From Ciona intestinalis (taxonomy: Eukaryota; Chordata; Ascidiacea; Phlebobranchia; Cionidae): 64,000 nucleotides of DNA. Of the stretch, positions 17,944 to 30,223 are shown in pieces. Under the pieces are notes generated by a model. It saw only the letters and a program-made list of their open reading frames with translations. It did no database searches and was not told the DNA's origin. Positions within the stretch are counted from its first letter, which is position 1; every line of letters begins with the position of its first letter. Location: contig NC_020175.2 of assembly GCF_000224145.3 (NCBI RefSeq), positions 4,344,363 to 4,408,362 of the forward strand, read 5' to 3'. Both the position numbers and the translations under genes were made by a program.

Positions 17944-18113
17944 GTACTGTGGGGTGAGATGGATATTATGTATCCCATGTTTCCTAATTGTTATTTTAAC
18001 AACGCCCTGTTAGAGTCGCGTATAGTTACTGTTTTTTTAACTTTGAAATATTCTTGTTTACCGCCAAATTGAACGAGAGAAGGGAACGAAAACATGTACT
18101 ATCTTGCCACAAC
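17944..18113 (+). mobile_element. MITE copy, degenerate
   Basis: GTACTGTGGGGTGAGATGGA at the left and ATGTACTATCTTGCCACAAC at the right. The TTCTTGTTTACCGCCAAATT internal block is preserved. Confidence 0.6.
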
Positions 18114-18114
18114 G

Positions 18115-20290
18115 ATAAATTTGCATAACATAGCAAAACAAACAAACAAACAAAATAGCAAATTGAATTTTAAAAACAAATGCTGTTTTTTTTCCACAGC
18201 TTTTTATACTATATGTACGTACTTCATTAATTCCAAAATGTCCGCTATTAAATTAAAAAAAAAAAACAATTTTTAATTTTTAGAGAACTTCCTATATACC
18301 ATCTTTAATCAAAACGTTATTTCCACGTATAAGTCAATACGCAATACATGCATCAATACGTTGGGACAATGTTAATCCATTTTTCGTGAGGTATATACCG
18401 CACCATCGTTGTTGACAGATAGGCATAAGTAAACACGTTTCACACGCGCGTGTCATTCCTACATTTGTTTTCCACCTCCGCATGTTTTCGATTGATGTTA
18501 CATTTCACCTTGCATTCTGAACCGTGGCCTCAACTATATGGTTGAATTAGCTTGTCAAATATACAAGTCGCTTTGGATGTTTAACTACAGTTAATGTTGC
18601 CAAACCACTTAGGAATTCCTCTCTTTGGTTAAAATGTGTATTTTAGAATGATTAGTGAATGTATTCGGTTGGGTTTCGATTTATCATGTAGCTAAAAATA
18701 ACCGAATACAGATTTTACTCGCATTTTTTAGCGTTTTTCGAAGAAAAACTCGCAATTCTCATAACCTGTATAGATTATTAACACTTATAGTTTCCGCTGG
18801 CCCAATTGAAATGTCATAATTCTATCAGTCGTTATATAATTACATCCCATGTTAAACGGCCCGTCTGTGGTGGTTTTATGATAAGTGGTAATATTTGGTA
18901 AAAATAAGTTGCACCCACAATGCTTCCTATTGTGAAGAATTGAATAGAGTGGGTCAATTAATTCATCGTCTACGCCGCATTACCAGTATAGACCGTATAG
19001 GTTTTATGGTGTTTCTGCAACCACAAATGATGGATGTATAACATGTTTGCTTTCGCCTGTGTAAAGGTATCCAAACCAAACAGGTACTTGGTTTTTCTCA
19101 CGTACAAATAGCGTTAATTATCCGGAGTTACGTCTCGCCTTAGTAACTGGAACGTGGGGCCTTTAAAACGATATTTTAATTATGATATTAATTCTCGCTG
19201 TGGCAGGGGCCGGTTACGTCACCTCACAAAATTCCAAGAAGCTCATGTTTCAACCGTGCTCTGACTCTTGTTGATTCACGGTCGGTTTGTCGGCCACCTG
19301 CGCGCCCGAAATGAATAAAGTGAAAGTCTTAAAAGTCGACCGAGTAAAAACACATTTGCGATGTTTGTTGTCTTTTTTAGGGGGCCGCACACGCTCCCAA
19401 GCCCCCCGCTGCTACGCTCGGTCACAGACTTAATTAACGGTTAGGTCGTGTCTGAAACAAGCGGAGGGCTTTGACGCGCACCCCGCTCTGTCCCGCTTGA
19501 AGTGCGCGGCACGCTGAGACAACAATAGCCCTGCCAAGCGGCAACGGTCCGACTCATGCAAATGATGCGAAAAATTTAATAACATTCACCGTTAGCGGCG
19601 AGTAGCGTCCCTCAGTCCCAGTCGTCCGCGTCCCGGGGTTTGATAGGCGGCGTAACGCGCCATGAAGTTCAATGGCTGACTCCTCTCAAGCGAGGCGGGA
19701 CTACGGCAGCCATTAAAAATTTACAACTACTCGTTTTGGCCTCAAAATAGGTACACGTCCCTGGCTTAAATGTTCCATTGAAGGTTGCTTCTGTTCCGCT
19801 TCGACGACGTTTAATAATAACAGATCCTTTGATAAACGCACTCCACGTGCGAGCCGTCCAATATTGAAACGAAAGAATAAAATTTTCCACGATTTTAGGC
19901 CTAGATAGATGCTATCACGCGATTGCGCCACTGAAACAAGTCTGGCATACGCACGCCGTGTATTTATATCTCTGATTCACCGCGTACTCAGCGAATTTGC
20001 CGAGATTTGCTTTGTGATTTAAAAGACCTTATCGTGGCTAAATGAAAGCCACCTGTAAAAACGTAGCCAATAACCAAACCCCAATGGAGATTATTAAAGC
20101 GAATCATTCCAAAGAGATAATGCGTTTCTGTGGGGCCAAACGAAATACACAACTGCCAACGACGAACGATAAAGCTTAGTGGTTTCTTTTCCCCCAAACT
20201 CATGTATGCTGTTTTTCAGTTAAACTTTTTGAAATAAATACTAAAATGTTGTACATATTGTTCCTTATAAAACAGCGTGTTTTAACGACT
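18115..20290. other. Spacer with GC-rich block
   Basis: Mostly AT-rich, but 19380-19660 is clearly richer in G and C and contains a perfect octamer ATGCAAAT at 19556-19563. No coding sequence is supported. The composition shift could mark a regulatory block of the ERG/FLI intergenic region. Confidence 0.35.
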
Positions 20291-20294
20291 GTCG

Positions 20295-20413
20295 TTTTAA
20301 ATTCCTATAAAGCCGTATCCCCACGACTCTCATATAGACCGTTATTAATTGTCAGAAACACGATTCGGATATCTTGATATTATGTGTTAAAGATATCACG
20401 TCTCCCCCACCTA
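20295..20413 (-). mobile_element. MITE copy, truncated, reverse
   Basis: AAGCCGTATCCCCACGACTC through GTTAAAGATATCACGTCTCC and CCCCACCTACTATATA. A short SINE-tail piece (TTTTAACGACTGTCG) abuts it at about 20279. Confidence 0.65.
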
Positions 20414-20818
20414 CTATATACCAAACAGGGACGTTCTAATAGTCCACATATATTCCAAACCCATTTTCCCAACCGCTAACACCCTTTAGCAATAATCAAA
20501 TGACTGTCGCCTTAAAAAATAAACAATCTTTTTGAAGTTCTTTACCGCATCGGTATGACAGCAATTATATTTGATCAGAAGCAAGAAACGGTCGACGACG
20601 CGTGAAATAGTTATAACTCCTTGTGTGGTAGGCTAAATGATTTTCGCCATTTTAAACCCGATTGCCCGTATGATTTAATATGAAACTACGAATTTTAGAG
20701 TGAAGTTCATTTTAGGTTCCCGTTCTTTAAAATGGCGGTAAATATAATTTTTTCATAAGGTTAACTTTTGACAAACTTTGTCAACTTTGTCAACTTTTTC
20801 TTTTTGTAGTTCCTGTAT

Positions 20819-21016
20819 ATATTACTATGGGGTAAGATAGGACACCTTTAACACATAATATTCAAACATCCTGATCCTGTTTTAAGTAGTTAACAACGAT
20901 CTATGGGATTCATAAGGAAATGATTTTATAATTGTTTGAGTGTTATTCGTTTACTACAAAATGGGACGAGAAAATAGAATAAAAAGATGTCCCATCGATC
21001 CCCAACCTATAATATA
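20819..21016 (+). mobile_element. MITE copy
   Basis: TATGGGGTAAGATAGGACAC at the left, ATGTCCCATCGATCCCCAAC at the right, interior CCTGATCCTGTTTTAAGTAG. Confidence 0.8.
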
Positions 21017-21019
21017 TAA

Positions 21020-23440
21020 ACAAATTAAAATTTACCCTGTAAAATACTTCCAGGGTTGTTTTACAAGTTGTTTACTGTATAGTTAATAGTATTTAGCTTC
21101 TTACTTTTATTTGTACATATTCACTGTTGTAGCAATGATAAAAATGTTTATTTTAGCAAGGTTATGTGTGGGGGCACCAAGCGGTATCTTTAGCTATGAG
21201 TCCAACTCGCTAGGGGGCGATTATGTGTTGTCTTAATGTTATGTTTTATCTTAATTTTTGTTAAATTGCCAAAACGATATTGTCTACAATTTAAACTTAT
21301 TGTTTTAAAACTTCGTTTGAGGTATTCTTCGTTCTTAGTTTTTTTGGGGTTTTATTTTTTGCGCCGTAAGCGGATTATTCACAAAAAATGTCCGTCATTT
21401 TTTTGAAAAATTCCTAAAGAGCTCCGTGCATTTTAATCCCTGCTTTACCGAAAGCTGGTATTCGAAAGTAACTGAGCAGATTAGAAAGTGAAACAAGTTA
21501 ATCCGAAGGGTTGATTTTTCAGCGGCGGATTAGACAAGTCACTTTCATTGCCTAACATGCCACATGTTGACCTGCTGTCCATGAAAGCAGGAACCCCTAC
21601 TTTGCTAGGAAAAGGTCATGTTTGTACAGCGATAATTTGTTAAACGAGAAGTTTGTATGAAAGTGTATAGGTGTGCTTTGTGGTGGGCCAGTTATTGGAC
21701 ACGCGATACTTTTGTTGCAAGCTTTGTAATATTAGAACACCATAGTTTTTTAAGGTAATATAAAAAAAAAACTTAAGATGTATGAAACAGAACACATATA
21801 TTATAACGACGACTGCCGTTGCCCCGCCATGCGAGGGTAAATAAGTTACATTTGTTCATTCAATATTGTATTTTTATGAAAAATGAGAATGCGTTCATTA
21901 TCCCCCAAAAAACAAAATGCTTTGTTTATATGTACACGAAATTGGGATACCACAAGCTTGACCTCTTATCCTAATTGTAAAGTTGTTTATATATTAAAGT
22001 TATTGTTCAAAATCTATGCATTGCATCGCATTATGTTAAAACGTTTTTGGTGCAGGATATTTTCGCAAATTAGCGGTTCCATTTTCTACGTTCACACGAA
22101 AAATCTCTCACTTTCGCCATTTTATGAACTGTAGGCGACGCGATGACCATTTTGAATTAATTTGTTGTGACAAACCCGCAGCTGAGTGGATTAAATAGGC
22201 GTTGAGGCAGCGCAGGCCTCGCTGAGGTTCGATGGGCCGTTTTCGAAGTCTATCTTCTGTTTGTGTAGCGACGGCTGCAGAATGGCGACTGCTCTCTTGT
22301 CTATACTAAAATCCCGCTTCAGATTTTTTTGTGGCAATGTTTAAATTTTGACCAAGCCCTTAGTTACCGCCAAGTATAACTACTTTCTTATGTCTAACCG
22401 TAATCTCTTTGTGTGTTCAACTGCTGGTGTTGTTTGTATTTCAGTGGCTGCCGTCGCTCGGTAAGTGGTCGTTTTGACTCGCTAACCCCTATGTTTATCC
22501 ACCGGAACACCTGCGTGAAAAATCAAGTCGTAACAGAGGCGTATTTTTAGGGGCAGTTTAAAATTTAGCGGTGTAAATTTCAATTAAAAACTCATTAAAA
22601 ATAATCTATATGAACATAAATATATATCTATCGCATACAGTTGTCTGATTTATGTTTCCGTCAAACGAAAGTTGTAACAGCAATATTGGTGCCAGATACA
22701 TATAGTTTTTTGAGCAGTTTTGAAACTTATATTTGATATTCGATTTTTAGCAGCAATATTTTGTGCCAAATCTTATACGAATTCGAGCCCAATGTTAAAA
22801 ACTTTTTTTGATATTCGGTTTCCTTTCGTTGACCCGTGAGCGACTTCTCTCCGACAAGCTTATGGTTTCAACTGTAGCGGAAGGAAGATATGTTTATATT
22901 TCAGTGAAAAACCAGAGTCTGTCCTGTCGCGTGCCACCTCGCAAGTTCACGTGTTGCTAGTATGAGCAATCCGCCGCAGTGACACTTTTCTGTAGGCTGT
23001 AAAATTAAACACCCGCTTTTTAAATGTTATATTAGCGAAGAAAAATTAACGTACGGCGGGCGGATTGCATCTTATCTTCACACGTCAGCTGTCGTACGGT
23101 GCTGATTATGACAACACAATGTGGCGTGTGGAAGGCAGGAAACTCGTGTTTTGGTCCAGAAACGTCTTTTCCACTTGGAGCACAGACCTGCTGGCAAATT
23201 GGATGATTCGTTTAAGTCACACCTAAGCTGTATTGAATGGTGGTGATTTGGACTATTTTCTTTGATAAGTCTTTTATCTCTGTCCTGTTTTTATAACTTC
23301 TAGGTTGTTTACACCAATAATTTTCTTTCATTTTGACCATCATTAAGTGTTGGTTTAAAACGCGACATTTTTGTTATGGGTGCGGAGTATTATAGGCGTG
23401 TAGTAACACTTGATGTGTAATTTCCAATTTTTTTGGGGGG
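21020..23440. other. Spacer without supported genes
   Basis: Contains a SINE tail at 21745-21870. Splice-like signals occur at 22444 and 22904 but no open frame links them. Composition becomes less AT-rich after about 22.1 kb. Confidence 0.35.
21745..21870 (+). mobile_element. SINE tail fragment
   Basis: GATGTATGAAACAGAACACA, TTATAACGACGACTGCCGTT, CCCCGCCATGCGAGGG and AAATAAGTTACATTTGTTCA, ending in the ATTCA-type tail. Confidence 0.75.
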
Positions 23441-23449
23441 TGGGGGGTT

Positions 23450-23492
23450 ATTATGATCTAAAGGCGTCCCATCTTACCCCACAATACTAAAT
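23450..23492 (-). mobile_element. MITE end fragment
   Basis: CTAAAGGCGTCCCATCTTAC then CCCACAATACT matches one inverted-repeat end only. Confidence 0.45.
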
Positions 23493-24555
23493 TCCAATGA
23501 ATGAGTTTTTTCTAATTTATAAACACAATTTCTGAAAATATTTCTCAATTTTCTGATTTTAAACAGGCCGCCCAAAACAGATCGAATTTCGCAATAACCA
23601 CAAAGCTTGGTAAACCGACTTACAGAAAGGCGCACAAAGGCTCAGAAACTCGAAACAGTAACGCAATAAAGGGTTAATCATTGGGTGGAATTTAGAGATC
23701 AGTCTTCTCTTGAAGTTGGTCGCACGAGCCAAAGCAATAAAACACTTAAGCCGGCGTCTCATGTCGAGCTCAGATTTCAATGCATAATCTTTTCTCGATG
23801 ATCCCTAAACCAACACATATCATCAGTCAACAGTCAAGGCGACATGGCCCCGGTACTCAAGTACTTAAATTTTCTTTTGTTTCCAAACGTCGCAATATTT
23901 GAAAGACAAAAACCGTCATGTCCCGAAAAGAGCACCCCTTTGCTGCGTCACTGCAAATTTCTCTGTTTTCCATTTTCCTTATCCGAACCGGATTTTCTCC
24001 GATTCGTATGACCGTCCGGCGTTCGAGTTACCTCTCGGCGACCGCTTTGATATTCAACCCAACAGAAAGCAAACGTTTTGTTAAACTTTTGCCTTGATCT
24101 TTTCCATGCAAGTACAGTGTGCAACCAATGACATTTTAAAGCATAAGAAATTCTGCTAAAAACATGATAAAAGTTCTTTATATCCACTGAGATTCGTAGC
24201 TAATTGAAATAACTTCCATTAACACTTACCGGTGCGTGGGTAAAGCACGGTTCAATGTATTTGCCATGTGGTATGCGCTTTTATATTTCAACGCGACACA
24301 CACACACCCTTGGACGGACGTCTATTTTTCTGTCGTTCAATGGCACATACCTTGTCGTTAATGTAAAATGTTGTAGTAGGCTGTTACACTAGCGGTTACA
24401 CGCATTTACGCTGCAGTAAAGGTTCAACGAAAGATCCGGTAATGTGTATATCGCATTACTATTAGTTTATATATGGTTGGTTGCTGTAATGCTTAAGCTG
24501 AATTTAGGAACTGAAACATTGTCGTAACTTGTTTCCAAAAAGTATCGAAATATTC

Positions 24556-24690
24556 AGTTGGGGTAAAATGGTTGATGTTTTCTTTCTCTTTTATCGTCCC
24601 GTTTGGTAGTAAACAAATATTATTTACAGAATTATATAACCGTATTCTCACAAACGATTTTCAAATATTGCACTAAAAGTGATAACAATT
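24556..24690 (-). mobile_element. MITE copy, truncated, reverse
   Basis: CAGTTGGGGTAAAATGG, then TTTATCGTCCCGTTTGGTAG, TAAACAAATATTATTTACAG and ATATAACCGTATTCTCACAA, the reverse complement of the element interior. Confidence 0.6.
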
Positions 24691-24699
24691 CATAAAAAG

Positions 24700-27600
24700 T
24701 AGAACGTTATAAGTTATAAGCGAAACATGTTTTTAAAAAACTGATGCGGCTGTATCGCATGTTTGTTAAAAAATGGCCGTCTATAGGGGAAACGCTGCAC
24801 GCCATTTGTATTTTGTCGCTTGATTTTATTTTAAAGGCTTCGATTCAACATAAATACTTTAAATAGACATTTGATGAACGTTTTGACATATTGCGGTTAT
24901 GCTGTATTAGTCCAACAGCACATTGCGTCTTACTTTCCAATTGCCGGAAAGCTTTAACCTGATTGCCTGTTTCTGGTAGCTGTAAAAACACAGCCGCTGC
25001 TGTGCGCATGCGTTTCCCACACTGCCATAGCATGTCGTATGTTTTGGCAGGCAGTGGTGAACACGCCACGATTTTAATCTTTTAGACGAAGGCTGGTGGC
25101 TGGCATGGTACCAGACCACTTGAAGAGTCGCCAGCGAGCCTTTCACTGCACGAGGCTCGACTTTTAAGGCCACTTCGCAGGCCCTGACCATGAGCCCCTA
25201 AATTAACCTCGGCAGGCGAGTCCATTGTACAGAGCGCTGCATTATACAAAGCACCCAATCTTAGGTTGCGATTGCCGTCAAACAAACACAACGTCGACCT
25301 CCGGAACTTTTCTTTTGTGCAACAAGCCGTCTGTGCTTACAGTTCGTTGGAGCAAAGCCAATCACTTCGTCGATTGCGAGCAGTCAGGGTTACAAACTGC
25401 TTGCTTAGCCGCACAGAACGACTATGTGTGTGGTAACCTCTAATTCGAGGGTCAATGGCTTGTCAAGGTAATGCAGATTTCTCTATAATGTGACTACGTT
25501 TGCTCAGTTTGGCATTATGTTCCTTAATTTCCAAAATTATTCGGTTTTCAGCGCACACACCGTCGCAAAGGCTCACATTAGGCTTGCATGAGGTATCAAA
25601 ACTTTCTTCAATAAAATATGCGCATTGGTGTTTCCGCATTATTTGTTTCTAATAACTCCGATAGTTTTACAACTGAAATCGCAATACTCAGCGCAATGTA
25701 AGCAACCCCACTATCATTGTCTTCCGTAACTCAACACCGGCGCCACTTCGTTCTGTGACGTCACATAGGGGGTGGGACGTAAACTCACACGTGACCGAGT
25801 TACCCAATAAGCGCCTCATCGAAGTTTTAATGAGAATTTAGTTGTTTGTCAACAGAACCCGTGGGACAATGTCAAATCCCGCGCTCGAATCGCCTGTGGC
25901 CGCATTGCTTACAAACAGGACATGACGTAGCAGACAAAAACCGAGTAATACGTAAACCGACCCCACCTACGAGGTACCCTGACTATTTTTACCCTCGCGT
26001 GCGTCACTACTTTAATATAGCTTAGTTTATTTTGGCAACAGTCATTCTGTTCTAATTAGAACAAGTAATCAAAACTCAAAGTCCGCTAAATATCATATAG
26101 GAAACCGTATATTTAAATACACACTTAAATTTTAGAATATTTTACTGCTATAGGTTTGTTTCTTTTGCATTGACTAAGTCTATCACATGTGCAACTCCAG
26201 GATTTGTCTGACATTTTGCATGAAATATGACTGTCTCGAATTACAAGGGATATACCGTATTATAAATGCGATACTCTTATATTATCTAGCGGCATTTTCC
26301 TATTTCATGCATTATACAATAACATGCGGTGTATTTCTATATAGATGCGGTATGCCTATATTTTCATAAAAGTGCGGTATAAGCGCCTTTATTTTCGTAG
26401 AAAATGCGGTATGCCCATCATAGACATTTATCTGAATGAAGATTGTGTGAAAATATACGCAGCCCATCCTTAAACGCCTCACCACCATCGGCAGTTGTAA
26501 CTCGAAAGGTTACTATCGTCCGTTTGTATTACTGGTGATCTCATCCCAGAACGATGTTGACTCACAATTCTCTGTCACGCAAACCGTACAATGTTTACAA
26601 ATAGATTTTTAAATGGATTTTGCGACATTTGATTTTGTGGTCGAGTGCTAAGCAGTTTTACTGCTTTGTGGCGTTAATTTATGCCTATAGATGCATGGAT
26701 GAAGTAGTATTGTTCTGTGTGCCCATGGATCTGGTTTTATTTTTTGGATTCCACAAAACTGTCGGTGTACATATTCTATTAGATATTCTACACTTTTGTT
26801 GGAAAAATCTATAATCAATAAGGACAAATTGTTAAAAATGGATAAAAAATATACACTGTTAGGTTAAAAAGACGACGCTGCACCAACGCGAGTTTTTTCG
26901 CTTGGTTAAAATCGTCTTGTCCACCATAATTGTCAACACACCCTGCACATATATAGAGGCCGAGTTCAAAATTTCCACAAAGCCCAGTTTCCGCCCCAGT
27001 GAACAGATCCGCTTTCTAGACAAGCACTCACTGTCGAACAAGCTGTATTGCCCGCAACGACAGGTGTAAACCCAGATGTCTTTTATCGCACGCCTACCAA
27101 TCTCTTTGCCCTTCTATACACTGCCATCTAAGGGGCACCCAAAAGTTAGAATTTGGGGTTAGACGACCGTGCAATTTTGGCCAAACCTTTTGTTCGAAGC
27201 TCGCGTCGACAAAAAGCAAAAGTACACGTTGCAGCGCTTGCCCTTTCGCGGGACTTCAGCAGTCTGTCCCACGGACTGCATTCTCCTTGACGTTTTTACA
27301 ACGCGCTAAAATTTTACAGACCACTTGCACTGAAACGCCGCTTTAATTAGGTCCATTCCCATTTAGGGCTGTTGTACTTCAAACGCGCCGACAGGCTGAC
27401 CGTTGCGCTGGGCCTACACGCCCCCTGAAAAGCACAGTCGATATATTTACCCGACCAGAGCAAATATTTGTGATTATTTCATGCAGCTTCTGTGCCGTGA
27501 GAAAGTCTGCTTCCACCTGTCCGAATCTCACCCCATAATATGAACACGAACCTTCGGTCAGTAACTGGGTGATGCCTGGACATAGGTCAGGGCAATGGGG

Positions 27601-29520
27601 TAAGAAATACGTGGGAAACCGGACACTAGCCTACTGAAACCAGCGTTTACAAAGAGGTGCGAAGCCAATAAAACTGACGTGCTTTAATATCCTTTGCGCC
27701 ACGTCATCTTAGCAAATATTACATCGCTTATTTTAACAAGTCTTAAATTGGTTATTACATTTGTTGAGCTAAAAAAGAGTTAAAACATGGCGGGGGAGTT
27801 ATACCGGTATTGCTCACTCTTCAAAATGAATTGATTAAATATGGTCATTCATTACTATATAAAATCTTGTTGGAATAAGCTTATGAAATCTTTTATATTG
27901 ACTTGGTAATACTCCTGTCCCAATTTGCTTGTGTGCGACCGTAGCAGCCGATATTTTCCAATCTACTTTCATGCGAGCGAAATGTGTCGCCAATGTGACA
28001 GTAAAAGATATTTTACGACGGAAAGCGAGTCACGCAATAGCACCGGGAGATTTTCTATGAGAAATCTTTCCCCCACCGCATCGCCGTCGGCTGTAACTCC
28101 ATTTTGTCAACACGCGTACCGTTTGAAGTCGACCCCAAAAACATCCGAGCTTAATATCCAGGGTCGACAAAGTTGCGCCACCTAAATCGAATGTAATCTC
28201 GAGAGGTGCTTACCGCCATACAGCAGGCCAGACGTCCGGTAAAACCAAGCAATTTTTCGCACGCCTCTCCATTCATAAAATCGCCCCTTCCCACCGGCCT
28301 TGGCGTCGGTATGACCCAGCCCAAACTACTCCAATAGACCTGTATGTATGCAGTCAAGAGCAACGTTGTAAAGCGAGCTCACTATGTGGTCTCTTTAAAT
28401 CCATGTTTGCCACATACATGTAGACCCGCTGATAATGGATTTCTTCCGACAGTTCTCGCTTCACTGGGCGGAACCAGATCGGCCGTAGTATAGACAGGGC
28501 CAACGCCTTTAAACTTTACTGTTAATCACTACCAAGATCAGCGCATCTCAATCACGGCTCTAATTTCACTATACGCTAGACGCACACCGAAGGGTCTTAT
28601 AGTGTGGGAAGCGTCTCAACCCCACGACCCATGTTTTGTAACATTGCGACAATAGTGTTAGCAAATGAGGTTGAACCCTTCTCTTTTCAAATCAGTTTAT
28701 ATAAACACTGTGATCTAATGGGAAAACGAATAAATCACGCCACAGTCAAATTACGAAATTTAGGCGATGATTTTCTTTTTTCCCAAAAAACAGAATTAAG
28801 GAAAAAACTGCAATAAATTTTATGAATCTAACCTCAACCTCGTGCTCATAGAACAGGATGATTCTGTGTAAAGAAATACAGTAAGGATACTGGCTACGAA
28901 ATACGTTATAGATAAAAATGAAGTTAAACAAGTTTTATAATATAAGAAATATATGTTTCGCCTAAATGGTAGATCGTCAGTCTCTTAATCAAATAGAATT
29001 TCTTAGCACAAAGCTTCCATTTTTCAAATCACTTGAAACCTGCAACCAAGTTTCAAATTCCCCAACAGCGCTCAATCACGTTCAAAACTGAGCGCAATAC
29101 ATATAGTTCCAACAGGTCACCCGTAGCCACCGATCACCGCAAAATCCATATCTCTTCCCGTGGAATTTACTTTAGAAACCGTATATGTTTGCGCATGTGC
29201 TATCAATCGCCGATGCATTCTCAACGGCAGAATTTCCCAAGTCTTGGAATCAGGTCTTCGCCATTTCGGAAACCGATGGCTCTCGTATACTTGCTCTACG
29301 AACGCGTTTTGCAATGGAGCGGATCGGGCATACACGCACCCATAGACCGCTTCTCAATTCTTCAGGTTCCAGGTTGGATTATGGTGTCGCCCGTTTGGGT
29401 ATTGGGTAATTGCTCCATCGTTAATCTTGCCGATATTTTAGGCTTTTTAAGTGGACTTATTTTGTGGATTGTCGCATTTTTCGACGTGTTTTTGAAAAAA
29501 TAATATTTCAAAAACTGACT
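24700..29520. other. Central ERG/FLI intergenic spacer
   Basis: No gene could be supported in this stretch and it is unusually poor in the local repeats. It is of balanced composition, unlike the AT-rich flanks. It holds a CRE-type TGACGTCA (25756-25763) with a CACGTG E-box 25 bp further on, a Su(H)-type CGTGGGAA (27610-27617) and a short GCGGTAT repeat (26318-26420). Its position between two divergent developmental regulator genes suggests cis-regulatory content. Confidence 0.4.
26318..26420. repeat. Short degenerate tandem repeat
   Basis: GCGGTAT or GCGGTGT recurs four times about 27-33 bp apart, each followed by a TATTTTC-like stretch (for example GCGGTATGCCTATATTTTCA). Confidence 0.5.
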
Positions 29521-29539
29521 AAGATGAATATCGTTTATT

Positions 29540-29706
29540 TTATATATTATGGAGTAAGATGAATATCGTTTATTTCGTAATCGTGTTGACGCTATTTAGG
29601 AGTGGCGAAATATAACGGTTAAATAACTCTGCAAATATTCTTTGTTTACTATTAAATGTGCCGATAAAATAGAAAATGGAAATCATTTTACCCCAACCCA
29701 CTATAT
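29540..29706 (+). mobile_element. MITE copy with duplicated left end
   Basis: GAGTAAGATGAATATCGTTT occurs as a partial second copy after an earlier AAGATGAATATCGTTTATTT at 29522. The right end is TTACCCCAACCCACTATATA. Confidence 0.65.
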
Positions 29707-30212
29707 ACTAAACTTTGAAAAAATCTCAATTACTTATAAAAAGCATTTTCTCTCGACTGTTGGAAAAGATGAATCATTTCATCACAAGGGGTTCATTAAT
29801 TTACATGTATATTGCCGAGGCCAACGATCGGATAGTTAAACTGTCATAACTTCCCGTATGGGTTAATTTTAGAAGCTACGTATTCCATAGACGCTTAGTG
29901 ACAACAAACACTGGATTTGAAACAAATAAATATTACCCAGCTCTTTCTCTTAAACCCCAAGCCCCAAATACGGAGTTGCCGGCGCCTTAACCCCCTAACC
30001 CCCGTTTCCCCTTTGCCGCTGGCACCGGCGCTAGCTCTAATCGCTTTGAGGTTTCGCACAAGCCTCAACTGCATAGAGATTGAGCGGTTCGGCTCGCGGT
30101 CGCATTGTTAAGTCACAAGCACCTTTCGGCGTCTCTGCACCGCCGCGTAAAAGCTGTTCCACGTGATTCTGTAACCGTTTCCTTCCAGCAGCACTTGATT
30201 CGTGACGTGGAA

Positions 30213-30223
30213 GGGGAATCCCC
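30213..30223. promoter_or_regulatory. NF-kB/Rel-type palindromic site
   Basis: GGGGAATCCCC, a perfect match to the Rel-homodimer consensus, 3 kb upstream of the plus ERG/FLI start. A motif match only. Confidence 0.3.

Noticed and set aside
29033..29503. 156-codon plus frame in the spacer
   Set aside because: Non-ATG start, several overlapping frames of similar length on both strands, no splice sites or motifs.
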